From Cyanobacteria bacterium M_DeepCast_200m_mx_001 (GTDB lineage Bacteria; Cyanobacteriota; Cyanobacteriia; PCC-6307; Cyanobiaceae): a stretch of DNA of 44,632 bases. The position numbers and the translations under genes were made by a program. Below the pieces are notes generated by a model. That model ran no database searches. It had not been told where the DNA came from and saw nothing but the letters and a program-made list of their open reading frames with translations. The stretch covers positions 1 through 44,632 of the forward strand of contig VGQL01000004.1 of NCBI GenBank assembly GCA_016882415.1. The letters run 5' to 3'. Shown here in pieces: positions 12,544 through 22,648 of this stretch (positions within the stretch are counted from its first letter, which is position 1; the number at the start of each line of letters is the position of its first letter).

Positions 12544-12842
12544 GCGGGCAGGCTGGAGCGGATGGTTTCCAGTACGGCGGCGCAGCGGGTGCGGCTGCGG
12601 GCCATGCTCTCGCCGCTGAGGGTTTCCAGCAGCAGCTCACCGGTGTTGGCCAGGTCGCTCCAGTCGGCCCACACCCGCACGTAGTCCTGCACCGGGCGGC
12701 CGGAGCAGGGCAGCTCGAAGGCCATCAGGGTGCGGCCATCGGGGTGCTCCACCGCCAGCCCCAGCCGTTCCAGCAGGGGGGCGAGCAGTTCGCTGGGGGA
12801 GGCCCCGCGGGCGATGGGGATCAGGGTGCGGCAGTAGGCCAT
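12540..12842 (-). CDS. Conserved hypothetical protein
   Basis: 100-aa ORF MAYCRTLIPIARGASPSELLAPLLERLGLAVEHPDGRTLMAFELPCSGRPVQDYVRVWADWSDLANTGEL; fits gap between neighbours. Confidence 0.6.
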   Translation of the reverse strand: MAYCRTLIPIARGASPSELLAPLLERLGLAVEHPDGRTLMAFELPCSGRPVQDYVRVWADWSDLANTGELLLETLSGESMARSRTRCAAVLETIRSSLPA

Positions 12843-12962
12843 GGCGAGGTTCGGGCCATGGCCACAACCTATGGATCGGCGCCCTGGGCCCCGGGCGGGG
12901 GCGCGGAATGTCTTCCGGATTGGGGCGGCTGATCAGGGTGCCGATCCGGGTTGATCCGTGCC

Positions 12963-14096
12963 TCAGTGCAAGCAGGCCATCGGGTGGCGGTTGGGCAGCC
13001 CCAGGGCCTTGGCCACGCCGGGGTGGCACACGGCTCCGCCCACGGTGTTGAGCCCCGACACCAGCTCCGGCCGGTCGGTGACCGCCTCCAGCAGACCCCG
13101 CCCGGCGATGGTGAGGATGTAGGGCAGGGTGACGCTCACCAGCGCTTCGGTGGCGGTGAACGGCACGGCCCCCGGCATGTTGCCCACGGCGTAGTGCTGC
13201 ACCCCATGGACGCTGCGCACCGGGTCGGTGTGGGTGGTTTCGCGGCTGGTGGCGATGCAGCCCCCCTGGTCGATGGCCACATCCACCACCACTGAGCCCG
13301 GCTGCATCTGCTGCACCAGCGCCTCCTCCACCAGGGTGGGGGCCCGGTCGCCGGGCAGCAGCACCGCGCCGATCAGCAGGTCGGCGCTGGGCACCAGCCG
13401 CTCCAGCAGGCCGCGGCTGCTCACCAGGGTCACCAGGCGCCCCTGGCGCAGGCCCTCCACCCGCCGCAGCCGCTCCGGCGATTGATCCAGCAGCAGCACC
13501 TCCGCATCCATGGCGGCGGCGAGGCGCGCCGCATTCCAGCCCACGCTGCCGGCCCCCAGCACCACCACCCGTGCCGGTTTGACACCGGTGCAGCCGCCGA
13601 TCAGCAGCCCCCGGCCCCCATGGGGCCGCTCCAGCAGATGGGCCCCCACCTGGGCCGCCAGACGGCCGGCGATCTCGCTCATCGGCGCCAGCAGCGGCAG
13701 GCTGCCGTCGTCGAGCTGCACGGTTTCGTAGGCGATGGCGGTGCAGCCCGCCTCCAGCAGCGCCCTCCCCACCGCGGGGTAGGCGGCCAGGTGCAGGTAG
13801 GTGAACAGCACCAGATCGGGCCGCAGGTAGTCGAATTCCTCCGGTTGCGGCTCCTTCACCTTCACCACCAAGTGGGCGCCCCAGGCCTCGTCGCGATCCA
13901 CCACGGCGGCGCCCGCCTGCTCAAAGGCCCCGTCGCTGATGCCGGCGCCGGCGCCGGCCCCCTGCTCAACCCGCACCACCAGGCCATGGCCCACCAGTTC
14001 CCGCACCGCATCGGGGGTGAGGGCCACCCGCTGTTCATCGGGCTTGATCTCGCGCGGAACGCCGATGCTGGCGATCGGAGCCACCCTGGCGGCCAT
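12963..14096 (-). CDS. ald: Alanine dehydrogenase
   Basis: IGVPREIKPDEQRVALTPDAVRELVGHGLVVRVEQGAGAGAGISD...LVVKVKEPQPEEFDYLRPDLVLFTYLHLA...VVVLGAGSVGWNAARLAAAMDAEV...DVAIDQGGC. Confidence 0.95.
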   Translation of the reverse strand: MAARVAPIASIGVPREIKPDEQRVALTPDAVRELVGHGLVVRVEQGAGAGAGISDGAFEQAGAAVVDRDEAWGAHLVVKVKEPQPEEFDYLRPDLVLFTYLHLAAYPAVGRALLEAGCTAIAYETVQLDDGSLPLLAPMSEIAGRLAAQVGAHLLERPHGGRGLLIGGCTGVKPARVVVLGAGSVGWNAARLAAAMDAEVLLLDQSPERLRRVEGLRQGRLVTLVSSRGLLERLVPSADLLIGAVLLPGDRAPTLVEEALVQQMQPGSVVVDVAIDQGGCIATSRETTHTDPVRSVHGVQHYAVGNMPGAVPFTATEALVSVTLPYILTIAGRGLLEAVTDRPELVSGLNTVGGAVCHPGVAKALGLPNRHPMACLH

Positions 14097-14157
14097 GCTG
14101 CTGCCCTCACTGGCTCCACGATGGCCGCCCTGGCGCCGATCGGCCAGGGATTGTGCT

Positions 14158-15846
14158 TCAGCCGGCGGCGGCGATCGGCATGCGCCAGCCACTGCCGAAG
14201 GCCCGCCCGCTCACCTTCAGCAGCGGGGGCGCCTGGCGGCGCTTGAACTCCGCCCGCTGCAGCAGCCCCTGCACCCGCTCCGCCAGGGCCGGATCGCAGC
14301 CCTCCGCGATCAGCTCCTCGGGGCTGCGCTGCCGTTCGATCAGGGCCTTGAGCAGCGGATCGAGCACGGCGTAATCCGGCAGCGAATCGCTGTCCCGTTG
14401 GTCGGGCCGCAGCTCGGCGCTGGGGGGTTTCGCGCGGATCGCCTCCCCCACCAGCTCCCCCTCCGCCGGCAGACCCAGCTCGCGCCGGCAGGCGGCGGCG
14501 GCGGGGGAATCGATCCAGGCGCAGAGGCGGAACACGCTGGTTTTGTAGAGGTCGCCGATCACCGCCAGGCCGCCGTTCATGTCGCCGTAGAGGGTGCAGT
14601 AGCCCACCGCCAGCTCCGATTTGTTGCCGGTGGTGAGCAGCAGCTGGCCCTGCTGGTTGGCCAGGGCCATCAGCAGCGTGCCGCGGATGCGCGACTGCAG
14701 GTTTTCCGCCGTGAGCCCCAGGGGCGCGCCCCCCAGGGCGGGGCTGAGGGCCTGATCGAAGCTCGCCATCAGTGCGGCGATCGGCACCGTTTGGTTGGCG
14801 ATGCCGAGTCGATCGGCGAGGGCCAGGGCGTCGTCGATGGAGCCGGCGGAGCTCCAGGGGGAGGGCATCAGCACCGCCTGCAGCTGCTTGGGCCCCAGGG
14901 CCGCCGCCGCAATCACCGCCACCAGGGCTGAGTCGATGCCGCCGCTCAGCCCCAGCAGGGCGCTTTGAAAGCCGCATTTGCGGGCGTAATCGCGCACCCC
15001 CAGCACCAGGTTGCGCAGCAGCAGCTCCTGGGGATCCGGCAGCGGTGGGGCTGCGGGGGTGGTGCTGGCCTCGGTCTGCCAGCAGGCCAGGTCGGCCGCG
15101 GCGAAGGCCAGCTGGCAGGGCACGCCGCCGCCGGGGGTGCCCACGAAGCTGCCGCCATCGAAGATCAGCTCATCGTTGCCGCCCGCCTGGTTCACGTACA
15201 CCACCGGGCAGCCGAGCCGATCGGCGGCGGCGCTGGCCAGCTGACGCCGCAGCGCGGCCTTGCCCTGGCCAAAGGGGGAGGCGGAGAGGTTGAGCAGCAG
15301 ATCCGGCCGCAGGGCCTGCAGCTCGCCGATCGGGTCGGCCCCCAGCAGCCGCTGCCCCACCAGCCGCTCCTCCACCCAGAGGTCCTCGCAGAGGGTGAGG
15401 CCCAGCCGCCAGCGCCGCCCGCCCCGCTCCAGCTCCAGCAGGCAGGGCTGATCGGCGGGGCGGAAGTAGCGGCGCTCGTCGAACACGTCGTAGCTGGGCA
15501 GCAGCCGTTTGCGGGCCACCACCCGCCACCCCTGCGGTTCCACCAGGGCAGCGGCGTTGAACAGATCGGGCTGTTGGCCATCGCTGGCGGTTTCACTCAC
15601 CCCCAGCAGCAGGGTCAGCCCGCTCGGCAGCTGGGCCGCCAGCTGATCGAGGGCCTGGGTCTGGCGTTGCCGCAGCGCCGGCCGCAGCAGCAGATCCCGC
15701 GGCGGGTAACCCCACAGGGCCAGCTCCGGCGCCACCACCAAATCAGCCCCCCGATCGGCTGCGGTGCGGCAGGCCTGCAGCAGCTGCGCACCGTTGCCCA
15801 GCAGGTCGCCCACCAGCGGATTGATCTGGGCGAGGGCGATGCGCAT
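14158..15846 (-). CDS. nadE: NAD+ synthase (glutamine-hydrolysing)
   Basis: N-terminal nitrilase domain MRIALAQINPLVGDLLGNG...; synthetase PP-loop LLGLSGGIDSALVAVIAAAALG; TTGNKSELAVGYCTLYGDMNGGLAVIGDLYKT. Confidence 0.95.
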   Translation of the reverse strand: MRIALAQINPLVGDLLGNGAQLLQACRTAADRGADLVVAPELALWGYPPRDLLLRPALRQRQTQALDQLAAQLPSGLTLLLGVSETASDGQQPDLFNAAALVEPQGWRVVARKRLLPSYDVFDERRYFRPADQPCLLELERGGRRWRLGLTLCEDLWVEERLVGQRLLGADPIGELQALRPDLLLNLSASPFGQGKAALRRQLASAAADRLGCPVVYVNQAGGNDELIFDGGSFVGTPGGGVPCQLAFAAADLACWQTEASTTPAAPPLPDPQELLLRNLVLGVRDYARKCGFQSALLGLSGGIDSALVAVIAAAALGPKQLQAVLMPSPWSSAGSIDDALALADRLGIANQTVPIAALMASFDQALSPALGGAPLGLTAENLQSRIRGTLLMALANQQGQLLLTTGNKSELAVGYCTLYGDMNGGLAVIGDLYKTSVFRLCAWIDSPAAAACRRELGLPAEGELVGEAIRAKPPSAELRPDQRDSDSLPDYAVLDPLLKALIERQRSPEELIAEGCDPALAERVQGLLQRAEFKRRQAPPLLKVSGRAFGSGWRMPIAAAG

Positions 15847-16439
15847 CAGCGGGCGGAAGCGGGGCCGGGCTCCCCCAATCCGTAGAGATTGTGCTTGACC
15901 AGTTCCTGCCACAGCACCGGCGGCACCAGCTCCGGACTGGGTTGCTCCCGGATGGCGGAGCTGGCGCTGGCGGGCACAGGCAGGTTCAGCAGCTCCGGGG
16001 TGCCCCCCAGCTGCCGCAGGGGCTCCAGGCAGCTGGGGTCGAAGCGGTAGCCCTGGCGGGGCACCACCGCCAGCCGGCAGCGCCGCAGCAGCTCGGCGGC
16101 CCGGTGCCAGCGGGGCACCTGCTCCGCCAGGTCGCCCCCCACCACGAACACCAGCGGGCGCTGGGGCCAGCGCGCCTCGGCCCGCTCCAGGGTCTCCAGG
16201 GCGCGGGGGCTGCTGAGGCTTTGCACCAGCTCCACCCGCGGATCGGCCAGGTCGTTCACCAGGGCCTGCAGCAGCTCGGCCCGCAGCGCCAGGGGGGCGC
16301 CGTGCTGCTTGAGCGGGTTGTCGCTGGCCCAGGTGGCCACCTGCCCGTAGTGGTTGGCCAGGCCCGCTAGCAGGGCGCGATGGCCGGCGGTGGGCGGGTC
16401 GGCGCTGGTGCCGAACAACGCCAGGGGCGGCTGGCTCAT
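15846..16439 (-). CDS. nadD: Nicotinate-nucleotide adenylyltransferase
   Basis: ALFGTSADPPTAGHRALLAGL (GTxxPxHxGH-type) ... SASSAIREQ (SSTxIR-type); adjacent to nadE. Confidence 0.85.
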   Translation of the reverse strand: MSQPPLALFGTSADPPTAGHRALLAGLANHYGQVATWASDNPLKQHGAPLALRAELLQALVNDLADPRVELVQSLSSPRALETLERAEARWPQRPLVFVVGGDLAEQVPRWHRAAELLRRCRLAVVPRQGYRFDPSCLEPLRQLGGTPELLNLPVPASASSAIREQPSPELVPPVLWQELVKHNLYGLGEPGPASAR

Positions 16440-17773
16440 GGCAGCAGCGTCTGCAGCTGCAGGCGGGGTTCCTCACGGCCCTGCCATTGCTGCAGCCAGG
16501 CCCGGGCCTGGGGATCTTGGTGGGCCAGGCGCCGCAGCAGTGAGGCGGGCCGCAGCCGGCCGTGCTGGGCGCTGCGCAGCAGTTCCGCCGCCGCCAGGCG
16601 CCCGGTGAGGCGGGTGGTGTGCACCGCCAGGGCGGCCTGGGCCAGGGCCACCGGGGCCGCTGGCGCCAGGCTGAGGCCGCCGCTCAGGGGGGCCGCCAGC
16701 AGCAGCAGTTGGCGCAGGCCGCCCAGCAGCAGTTGGATCCCCAGCTGGGTGCCCCCCAGCAGGGCGTTCTGGGCGGAGAGGCGGGTGAGCAGGGCCCGGG
16801 CGCCGCCGCCCCCCAGTTCCAGCCCGTAGAGCTCACACAGCTGCACCACCAGGGCCGTGTCCAGGGCCAGGCCGCCGGCCAGGTCCAGCAGCAGCAGTGG
16901 GTTAGCGGCCACGCCGGTGGCCTTGAGGGCGGCGTAGCGGCCGATCAGGCCCTGGGCGGCGCTGCGGCCCCGTTGCAGCCGCCATTGGTGCAGCTGCTGG
17001 CCGAAGCGATCGGCGGCCCGCAGGCCATTGAGCCCCAGCAGCAGGGCGCCGTGCTCGTCCAACAGCGTCAGCAGCGCCCGCCGCAGGGGCGCGATCTGTG
17101 GGGGCAGGGGGGCGCTGCGCACCCGGCCGTCCTCCATCAGCTGGGCCCGCCGTGGCGCCGAGGCCACCGCCACCAGCTCCAGCTGGCGGGCCGGGGCGGG
17201 CAGGCGGCGGCGGATGCTGGCGATCAGGGCGTCCCGTTCGTCTTCCGGCCAGCAGTCGATGCGGTTGAGCACCAGCAGCAGCGGCTTGCCCGCCGCCAGC
17301 AGCTGCTCCAGCGCTTCGGCCTCCGGGGTGGTGAGGTCGCCATCCAGCACCAGCAGCACCAGGTCGGCCCCCACCGCCAGCCGTGCCGCCAGCCGCTGGC
17401 GCGCGTGGGCGGCGATTTCATCGATGCCGGGGGTGTCCACCAGCTCCACCCCCGCCAACCCCGGCACTTGCACCGGCCAGGCTTCCCGTTGCTGGCGGCG
17501 GGTGCAGCCATGGGCCACATCGGTGGCGAAGACGCTGCGGCCCAGCAGCGCATTGAGCAGGCTCGATTTGCCCACCCCCACCCGGCCGAACACCGCGACC
17601 CGCAGCCGCCGCTCCCCTAGGGCCCGCAGCTGCTGATCGAGGGCCTTGAGCTCCGGCCCCAGGGCCGAGCGCTCCCGGTCGCTCAGCCGCAGCTCCGCCC
17701 GCCACTGCCGCAGCAGCAGTTCCGAGCGTTCGGCGCTGGAGGGGGCACCCAAGGGCGGCGGGGCAGTCGGCAT
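16436..17773 (-). CDS. Era-like GTPase with C-terminal hydrophobic (DUF697-like) region
   Basis: G1 GRVGVGKSSLLNALLG, G3 DTPGIDEI, G4 LNRIDCW; 4-nt overlap with nadD. Confidence 0.82.
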   Translation of the reverse strand: MPTAPPPLGAPSSAERSELLLRQWRAELRLSDRERSALGPELKALDQQLRALGERRLRVAVFGRVGVGKSSLLNALLGRSVFATDVAHGCTRRQQREAWPVQVPGLAGVELVDTPGIDEIAAHARQRLAARLAVGADLVLLVLDGDLTTPEAEALEQLLAAGKPLLLVLNRIDCWPEDERDALIASIRRRLPAPARQLELVAVASAPRRAQLMEDGRVRSAPLPPQIAPLRRALLTLLDEHGALLLGLNGLRAADRFGQQLHQWRLQRGRSAAQGLIGRYAALKATGVAANPLLLLDLAGGLALDTALVVQLCELYGLELGGGGARALLTRLSAQNALLGGTQLGIQLLLGGLRQLLLLAAPLSGGLSLAPAAPVALAQAALAVHTTRLTGRLAAAELLRSAQHGRLRPASLLRRLAHQDPQARAWLQQWQGREEPRLQLQTLLP

Positions 17774-17829
17774 GCATTACAGCGGTTGTGCCATCGTCGC
17801 GCTCAGGGCCGCCCCTCGCCCGGATCCCG

Positions 17830-19164
17830 ATGCCGATCCCCATGCTGATCCCCCAGGACGTGTTCGCCGAGCGCCGCGCCCGGTTCATGGAGGCCCTGGG
17901 GGGCGCGGCGGCGGTGATCCCAGCGGCGCCGCTGGTGACGCACCACGCCGACTGCGAGTGGCCCTTCCGCCAGAACAGCGACTTCTGGTACCTCACCGGC
18001 TTTGACGAGCCCGAGGCGGTGGCCCTGTTCTTGCCCCACCGGCCGGAGGGGCAGCGTTTTGTGCTGTTCGTGCAGCCCAAGGAGGCCAGCGCCGAGGTGT
18101 GGAACGGCTTCCGCTGGGGGTGCGAGGGGGCGGTGGAGCGCTTCGGCGCCGATCAGGCCCATCCCCGCAGCGAACTGGCGGAGCGGTTGCCCGATTACCT
18201 CAAGGGGGCTGAGGCGATCGCCTTCCGGGTGGGCCGCCATCCGGCGGTGGAGCCGTTGGTGCTGCAGGCCTGGGGTGCCCAGCTCGATCGCGCCCCCCGC
18301 AGCGGTGCGGCGGCCCTGGGGCTGGTGGCCCCCTGCCCGCTGCTGCATGGATTGCGGCTGCGCAAGGCCCCCGAGGAGCTGGTGCGGATGCGGGAGGCGG
18401 CGCGCATTTCGGCGGAGGCCCATGAGCTGGCCCGCCAGGTGGCGCGCCCGGGGCTCAATGAACGGCAGGTGCAGGCGGTGATTGAGCAGCACTTCCTGGA
18501 GCAGGGGGCCCGCGGCCCGGCCTACGGCTCGATCGTGGCCGGCGGCGACAACGCCTGCGTGCTGCACTACACGGCCAACAACGCCGAGCTGCGGGACGGC
18601 GATCTGCTGCTGATCGACGCCGGTTGCTCCCTGAACGACTACTACAACGGCGACATCACCCGCACCTTCCCGATCAACGGTCGCTTTAGCGGTGAGCAGC
18701 GCGCCCTCTATGAGCTGGTGCTGGCGGCCCAGGAGGCGGCGGTGGCGGCGGTGGCCCCCGGGCAGACCGCCGAGGGGGTGCATGACACGGCCGTGCGGGT
18801 GCTGGTGGAGGGTCTGCTGGAGCTGGGGCTGCTCAGCGGCGACGCCGACGGGATCATCGAGCAGGGGGCTTACCGCCACCTCTACATGCACCGCACCGGC
18901 CATTGGCTGGGGCTGGATGTGCACGATGTGGGGGCCTACCGGCTGGGGGAACACCACGTGGCCCTGGAGCCGGGCATGGTGCTCACGGTGGAGCCCGGCC
19001 TCTATGTGAGCGATCGCCTGCCGGTGCCGGAGGGGCAACCCGCCATCGCCGAGCGCTGGAAGGGCATCGGCATCCGCATCGAAGACGATGTTGCGGTGAC
19101 CGACCACGGCCACGAAAACCTCACGGCGGCGGCCCTGAAGGCCCCCGTGGCCCTGGAGCGCTGA
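17830..19164 (+). CDS. pepP: Xaa-Pro aminopeptidase (aminopeptidase P)
   Basis: DCEWPFRQNSDFWYLTGFDEPEAVALFLP...LLIDAGCSLNDYYNGDITRTFPINGRFS...HRTGHWLGLDVHDVG...VLTVEPGLYV. Confidence 0.93.
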   Translation: MPIPMLIPQDVFAERRARFMEALGGAAAVIPAAPLVTHHADCEWPFRQNSDFWYLTGFDEPEAVALFLPHRPEGQRFVLFVQPKEASAEVWNGFRWGCEGAVERFGADQAHPRSELAERLPDYLKGAEAIAFRVGRHPAVEPLVLQAWGAQLDRAPRSGAAALGLVAPCPLLHGLRLRKAPEELVRMREAARISAEAHELARQVARPGLNERQVQAVIEQHFLEQGARGPAYGSIVAGGDNACVLHYTANNAELRDGDLLLIDAGCSLNDYYNGDITRTFPINGRFSGEQRALYELVLAAQEAAVAAVAPGQTAEGVHDTAVRVLVEGLLELGLLSGDADGIIEQGAYRHLYMHRTGHWLGLDVHDVGAYRLGEHHVALEPGMVLTVEPGLYVSDRLPVPEGQPAIAERWKGIGIRIEDDVAVTDHGHENLTAAALKAPVALER

Positions 19165-19180
19165 GGCCCCTGCGGGGGCC

Positions 19181-19957
19181 TCAGGCCAGCCATGCCTCCA
19201 GCACCGCCAGCACCTGGTCGGTGCGCTCCAGCAGCCGATCGGCACCGGCGGCGCGCAGTTGCTGCCCGTAGCGCTCCCGCTGGGCGGATGCAGCGGCGGC
19301 CTGCAGGTGCGGCGGCGGCACCGCCAGGCTGATGAACCGTTGCTGGGGCCGTTGCTCCCGGGCGCGGGCCACGGTGAGCACATCGGCCACGGTGTCCCCC
19401 AGGTAGGCCACGGGGGCAGACCCTGCGCCGAGGGGGGCCTGCAGCAGCTGTTCCGCCAGCCGCAGCAAGCCCGTGGGATCGGGTTTGTCGGGGGCATCCC
19501 CCATGGCGATCAGCGGCGGTGTCGCCAACCCCAGCCGCTGCTCCAGCACGAAGCGCGCCGAGGGGGGCTCCGCTCCGCTCACAAACCCCCAGCGCACACC
19601 GGCGGCACTCAGCCCGTCGAACAGGCTGCGGTCCACCAGCAGCGGCTCGCTGCCGATGAAGCCCCGCCACTGGGCCGGGTCGCCCTCGGGATCACCGCCG
19701 AAATAGAAGCCGTTGAACACCTCCACCAGCTCCGTGAAGGCCGGCAGGGGATCCTGACCCTGCCGGCGCAGCAGCTCCAGGGAGGCCTCCCAGTCGTTGT
19801 TCCAGCGGCCCTCGGCCTTGAGGCCGTCGATGGCCGCGGGCTCCGGGCGCAGGCCGCCGAAGTGGTGCACCGTCTCCACGATGGCCCGGCGGTAGCTGCC
19901 CCCCACATCCCGGATCACTCCGTCGATGTCGAACAGCAGAACGGCCCGGGGCGTCAG
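19181..19957 (-). CDS. HAD-superfamily phosphatase (TIGR01548-like); start codon uncertain
   Basis: Frame extends upstream of the track start to include LLFDIDGVIRDVGGSYRRAIVETV (motif I DxD); GFVSGAEPPSARFVLEQRLGL; AYLGDTVADVLTV. CTG at 19957 is a possible start. Confidence 0.75.
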   Translation of the reverse strand: MTPRAVLLFDIDGVIRDVGGSYRRAIVETVHHFGGLRPEPAAIDGLKAEGRWNNDWEASLELLRRQGQDPLPAFTELVEVFNGFYFGGDPEGDPAQWRGFIGSEPLLVDRSLFDGLSAAGVRWGFVSGAEPPSARFVLEQRLGLATPPLIAMGDAPDKPDPTGLLRLAEQLLQAPLGAGSAPVAYLGDTVADVLTVARAREQRPQQRFISLAVPPPHLQAAAASAQRERYGQQLRAAGADRLLERTDQVLAVLEAWLA

Positions 19958-19986
19958 GGTGGGGGCGACAGCGGCTGGTAGGTTAG

Positions 19987-20484
<498 letters not shown>

Positions 20485-20491
20485 TCCCCAC

Positions 20492-20519
20492 AGCCCCCGC
20501 TCCGCGGGGGCTTTTTTGT
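20492..20519 (+). terminator. Rho-independent terminator
   Basis: AGCCCCCGctcCGCGGGGGCTTTTTTg directly after PSRP-3. Confidence 0.88.
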
Positions 20520-20523
20520 TGGC

Positions 20524-21471
20524 TTACTGGCGGGCCTTCAGCACCTGGTTGAAGCCGCTGGCGGTGATCAGGGGCGGTTGGGTGGCGGTGTCCACCACGA
20601 AGGAGCGCGATTCGCTCTGGCTGCTGCCGTCGGGGTACACAAACGTCACCACCCCCTCCAGGGACACCAGGGCGCCGCTGCGGCCGATCTCGCGCAGGTC
20701 GGACACCCCCACCCGCTGGAACTGGCTGAAGAAGGCCAGGTCGAACTGGTCCGCGGCCCCGGCGCCGATCCGTTGGCGCGCCGCCTCGCCGTTGCCGTTG
20801 GAGAGGTCGCTGTAGAGCTGCTGCACGGTGGCGATGGCGTTGTCCAGGGCCGCCTGCTGCAGATCGGGGGCCGGGGGGATGGGGCCTGGGGTGGCGCCCT
20901 CCGTGCTCGGGGCGGTGCCGACGGCTTGTTCCGTGGTGGGTTGGGGCAGCAGAGGTAGCGCCTGACGGTTGAACAGCAGCCAACCCACCACCCCGGCCAG
21001 CCCCACCGCCAGCACGCCGGCCAGGAACCCCAGGGCCGCCACCAGCCCCTGCCCCGAGCCGGGCACCGCTGGAGCAGGCGCCGGCGGGGGTTCGCTCACC
21101 GGGGGGGCGGGTTCCGGGGCCGCCGCAGGGGCCCCAGCGTCCGCGGCCGGAGCCGACTCCGGCAGGGCCAGCAGGCCCCGCAGCACCGCCTCCATGCGGG
21201 TGCAGATGGCCGGCGTGAACACGCTGCTGAGTTCCTGCTGCAGGCGCAGCAGCAGGCGGCCATCGGCCGGCAGGGGTGGTTGCTGGCTGAGGGCGTTGGC
21301 GCAGGCCGGGGTCATCACCAGGTATTTCAGGGCCGGCAGCAGGGCCCCCTGGCTGTCGCCGCAGTAGTCGCCCACCAGGGCCTGCAGGCGCCGGCCATCA
21401 CAGCTGAGGCCGCGCTCCAGATCAGCGAGAACCTGGCGCCGCAGGGCGGTCCCCAGCTGGTGGTCGTTCAT
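20524..21471 (-). CDS. Membrane protein: novel N-terminal helical domain + Pro/Ala linker + TM + NTF2/IMS-like C-terminal domain
   Basis: MNDHQLGTALRRQVLADLERGL...; AAAPEPAPPVSEPPPAPAPA linker; LVAALGFLAGVLAVGLAGVVGWLLF TM; AIATVQQLYSDLSNGNGEAARQRIG...SFVVDTATQPPLITASGFNQVL. Confidence 0.7.
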   Translation of the reverse strand: MNDHQLGTALRRQVLADLERGLSCDGRRLQALVGDYCGDSQGALLPALKYLVMTPACANALSQQPPLPADGRLLLRLQQELSSVFTPAICTRMEAVLRGLLALPESAPAADAGAPAAAPEPAPPVSEPPPAPAPAVPGSGQGLVAALGFLAGVLAVGLAGVVGWLLFNRQALPLLPQPTTEQAVGTAPSTEGATPGPIPPAPDLQQAALDNAIATVQQLYSDLSNGNGEAARQRIGAGAADQFDLAFFSQFQRVGVSDLREIGRSGALVSLEGVVTFVYPDGSSQSESRSFVVDTATQPPLITASGFNQVLKARQ

Positions 21472-22648
21472 TGGAGCGCTGCGCAGCCGCAGGCATCTTG
21501 CCGCCTGCGTCACGCCACAGGGCCATGAGCTGCTGCTCCAGGGCCGGGCAGGGGTTCAGGCTGCCCCGCTGGCTGCGGGCCAGCAGGGCACCGAGGGGGT
21601 CGTTCTGGGGGGCGGCCAGCAGCTGTGCCGCCAGGCTGGGATCGCGGCGCAGCTGCTGCAGCTGGGCGCGGCGGGGGGTGAGGTTGGCGCGGATGCGGCT
21701 GGGGTCGGCGCAGAGGGCCCGTTGCTGCACCAGCACCGGATCGGCAGGCGGCGCCGTGGGCCGCCGCACCAGGCCCACCACTGCCAGGGTGGTTGCCCCG
21801 GCCAGCAGCAGTGCGGCCGCCAGCGGCCATCGCCGCGACGGGGGCCGCTGCCGCAGGGCCATCGCCAGCGACACATCGTCGCCGCTGCCCTGGCGGGTGA
21901 TCTGCGCCAGCCCCTCCTCCAGTTCCTGGGGGCTCCGCAGGGCGATCACCTGGCCGCAGAGGGCCAGAAAGTCGGCATCGCTGGCGCAGGATTTGCGCAC
22001 CCCATCGGTGCTGAGCACCAGGGCCCGCAGCTGCGGCTGCGCGGCCAGGGGGTGGAGCTGGGCCCGCGGGCCCCACAGGGCCGGCCCCTCCGGTAGGCAG
22101 AGGCTGGCGGTGGCCTCCCCGCTGGCCTGGGGACCGAGGCTCGGTTCTTCGCTCACCAGGCTGGCGCTGCCCTTCTCGGTGACGGCCACCAGGTCCCAGT
22201 CCCCCAGGCCGGTGCAGCCCCACCACCGGGGCGCCAGCAGCACCAGCCCCAGGGTGCAGCCGTAGGTCACCGGCTCCAGGGGCCCCGGCGGGTTGGGCTT
22301 GCGCTGCTTCCAGTCGGCGGCGATGGCCTCCCGCCAGCGGCGCTGCACGGCGGCGGCGAGCCCGCTGGCCAGCCAGGTCTCCCAGGCGGTGGTGTCCTCC
22401 AGGGGGGTCACCGCCAGGACCTCCGCCACGGCCCGCTCCGCCTCCCGGCAGGCCAGGGCACTGCCCCGATCGCTCAGCCAGGAGCGGCTGGAGCCGTGGC
22501 CATCGGCCACCGCCAGCAGTTGCAGGGTCTGCCCGCCCTGGCCCGTGAGCTGGGCGGTGAGGCTGGCGTCCTGGCAGGGTTTGCCCTGGCGGCGGTGGGC
22601 GGCGCCGATCACGCTGCAGGCCCGCGGCGCCAGCCAGGCGGAGCTCAC
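21422..22648 (-). CDS. PP2C-family Ser/Thr protein phosphatase with C-terminal TM segment
   Basis: LLAVADGHGSSRS, VLSTDGVRKS, GSGDDVSLAMAL motifs; TM LAAALLLAGATTLAVVGLV; GTG start at 22648 gives GTGA overlap with vWA gene. Confidence 0.85.
   Translation of the reverse strand: MSSAWLAPRACSVIGAAHRRQGKPCQDASLTAQLTGQGGQTLQLLAVADGHGSSRSWLSDRGSALACREAERAVAEVLAVTPLEDTTAWETWLASGLAAAVQRRWREAIAADWKQRKPNPPGPLEPVTYGCTLGLVLLAPRWWGCTGLGDWDLVAVTEKGSASLVSEEPSLGPQASGEATASLCLPEGPALWGPRAQLHPLAAQPQLRALVLSTDGVRKSCASDADFLALCGQVIALRSPQELEEGLAQITRQGSGDDVSLAMALRQRPPSRRWPLAAALLLAGATTLAVVGLVRRPTAPPADPVLVQQRALCADPSRIRANLTPRRAQLQQLRRDPSLAAQLLAAPQNDPLGALLARSQRGSLNPCPALEQQLMALWRDAGGKMPAAAQRSNERPPAGDRPAAPGSR

Noticed and set aside
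18213-18222. GGCGATCGCC (HIP1-like cyanobacterial octamer core)
   Set aside because: Only scattered occurrences seen in this window, inside coding sequence; no array or clear function.
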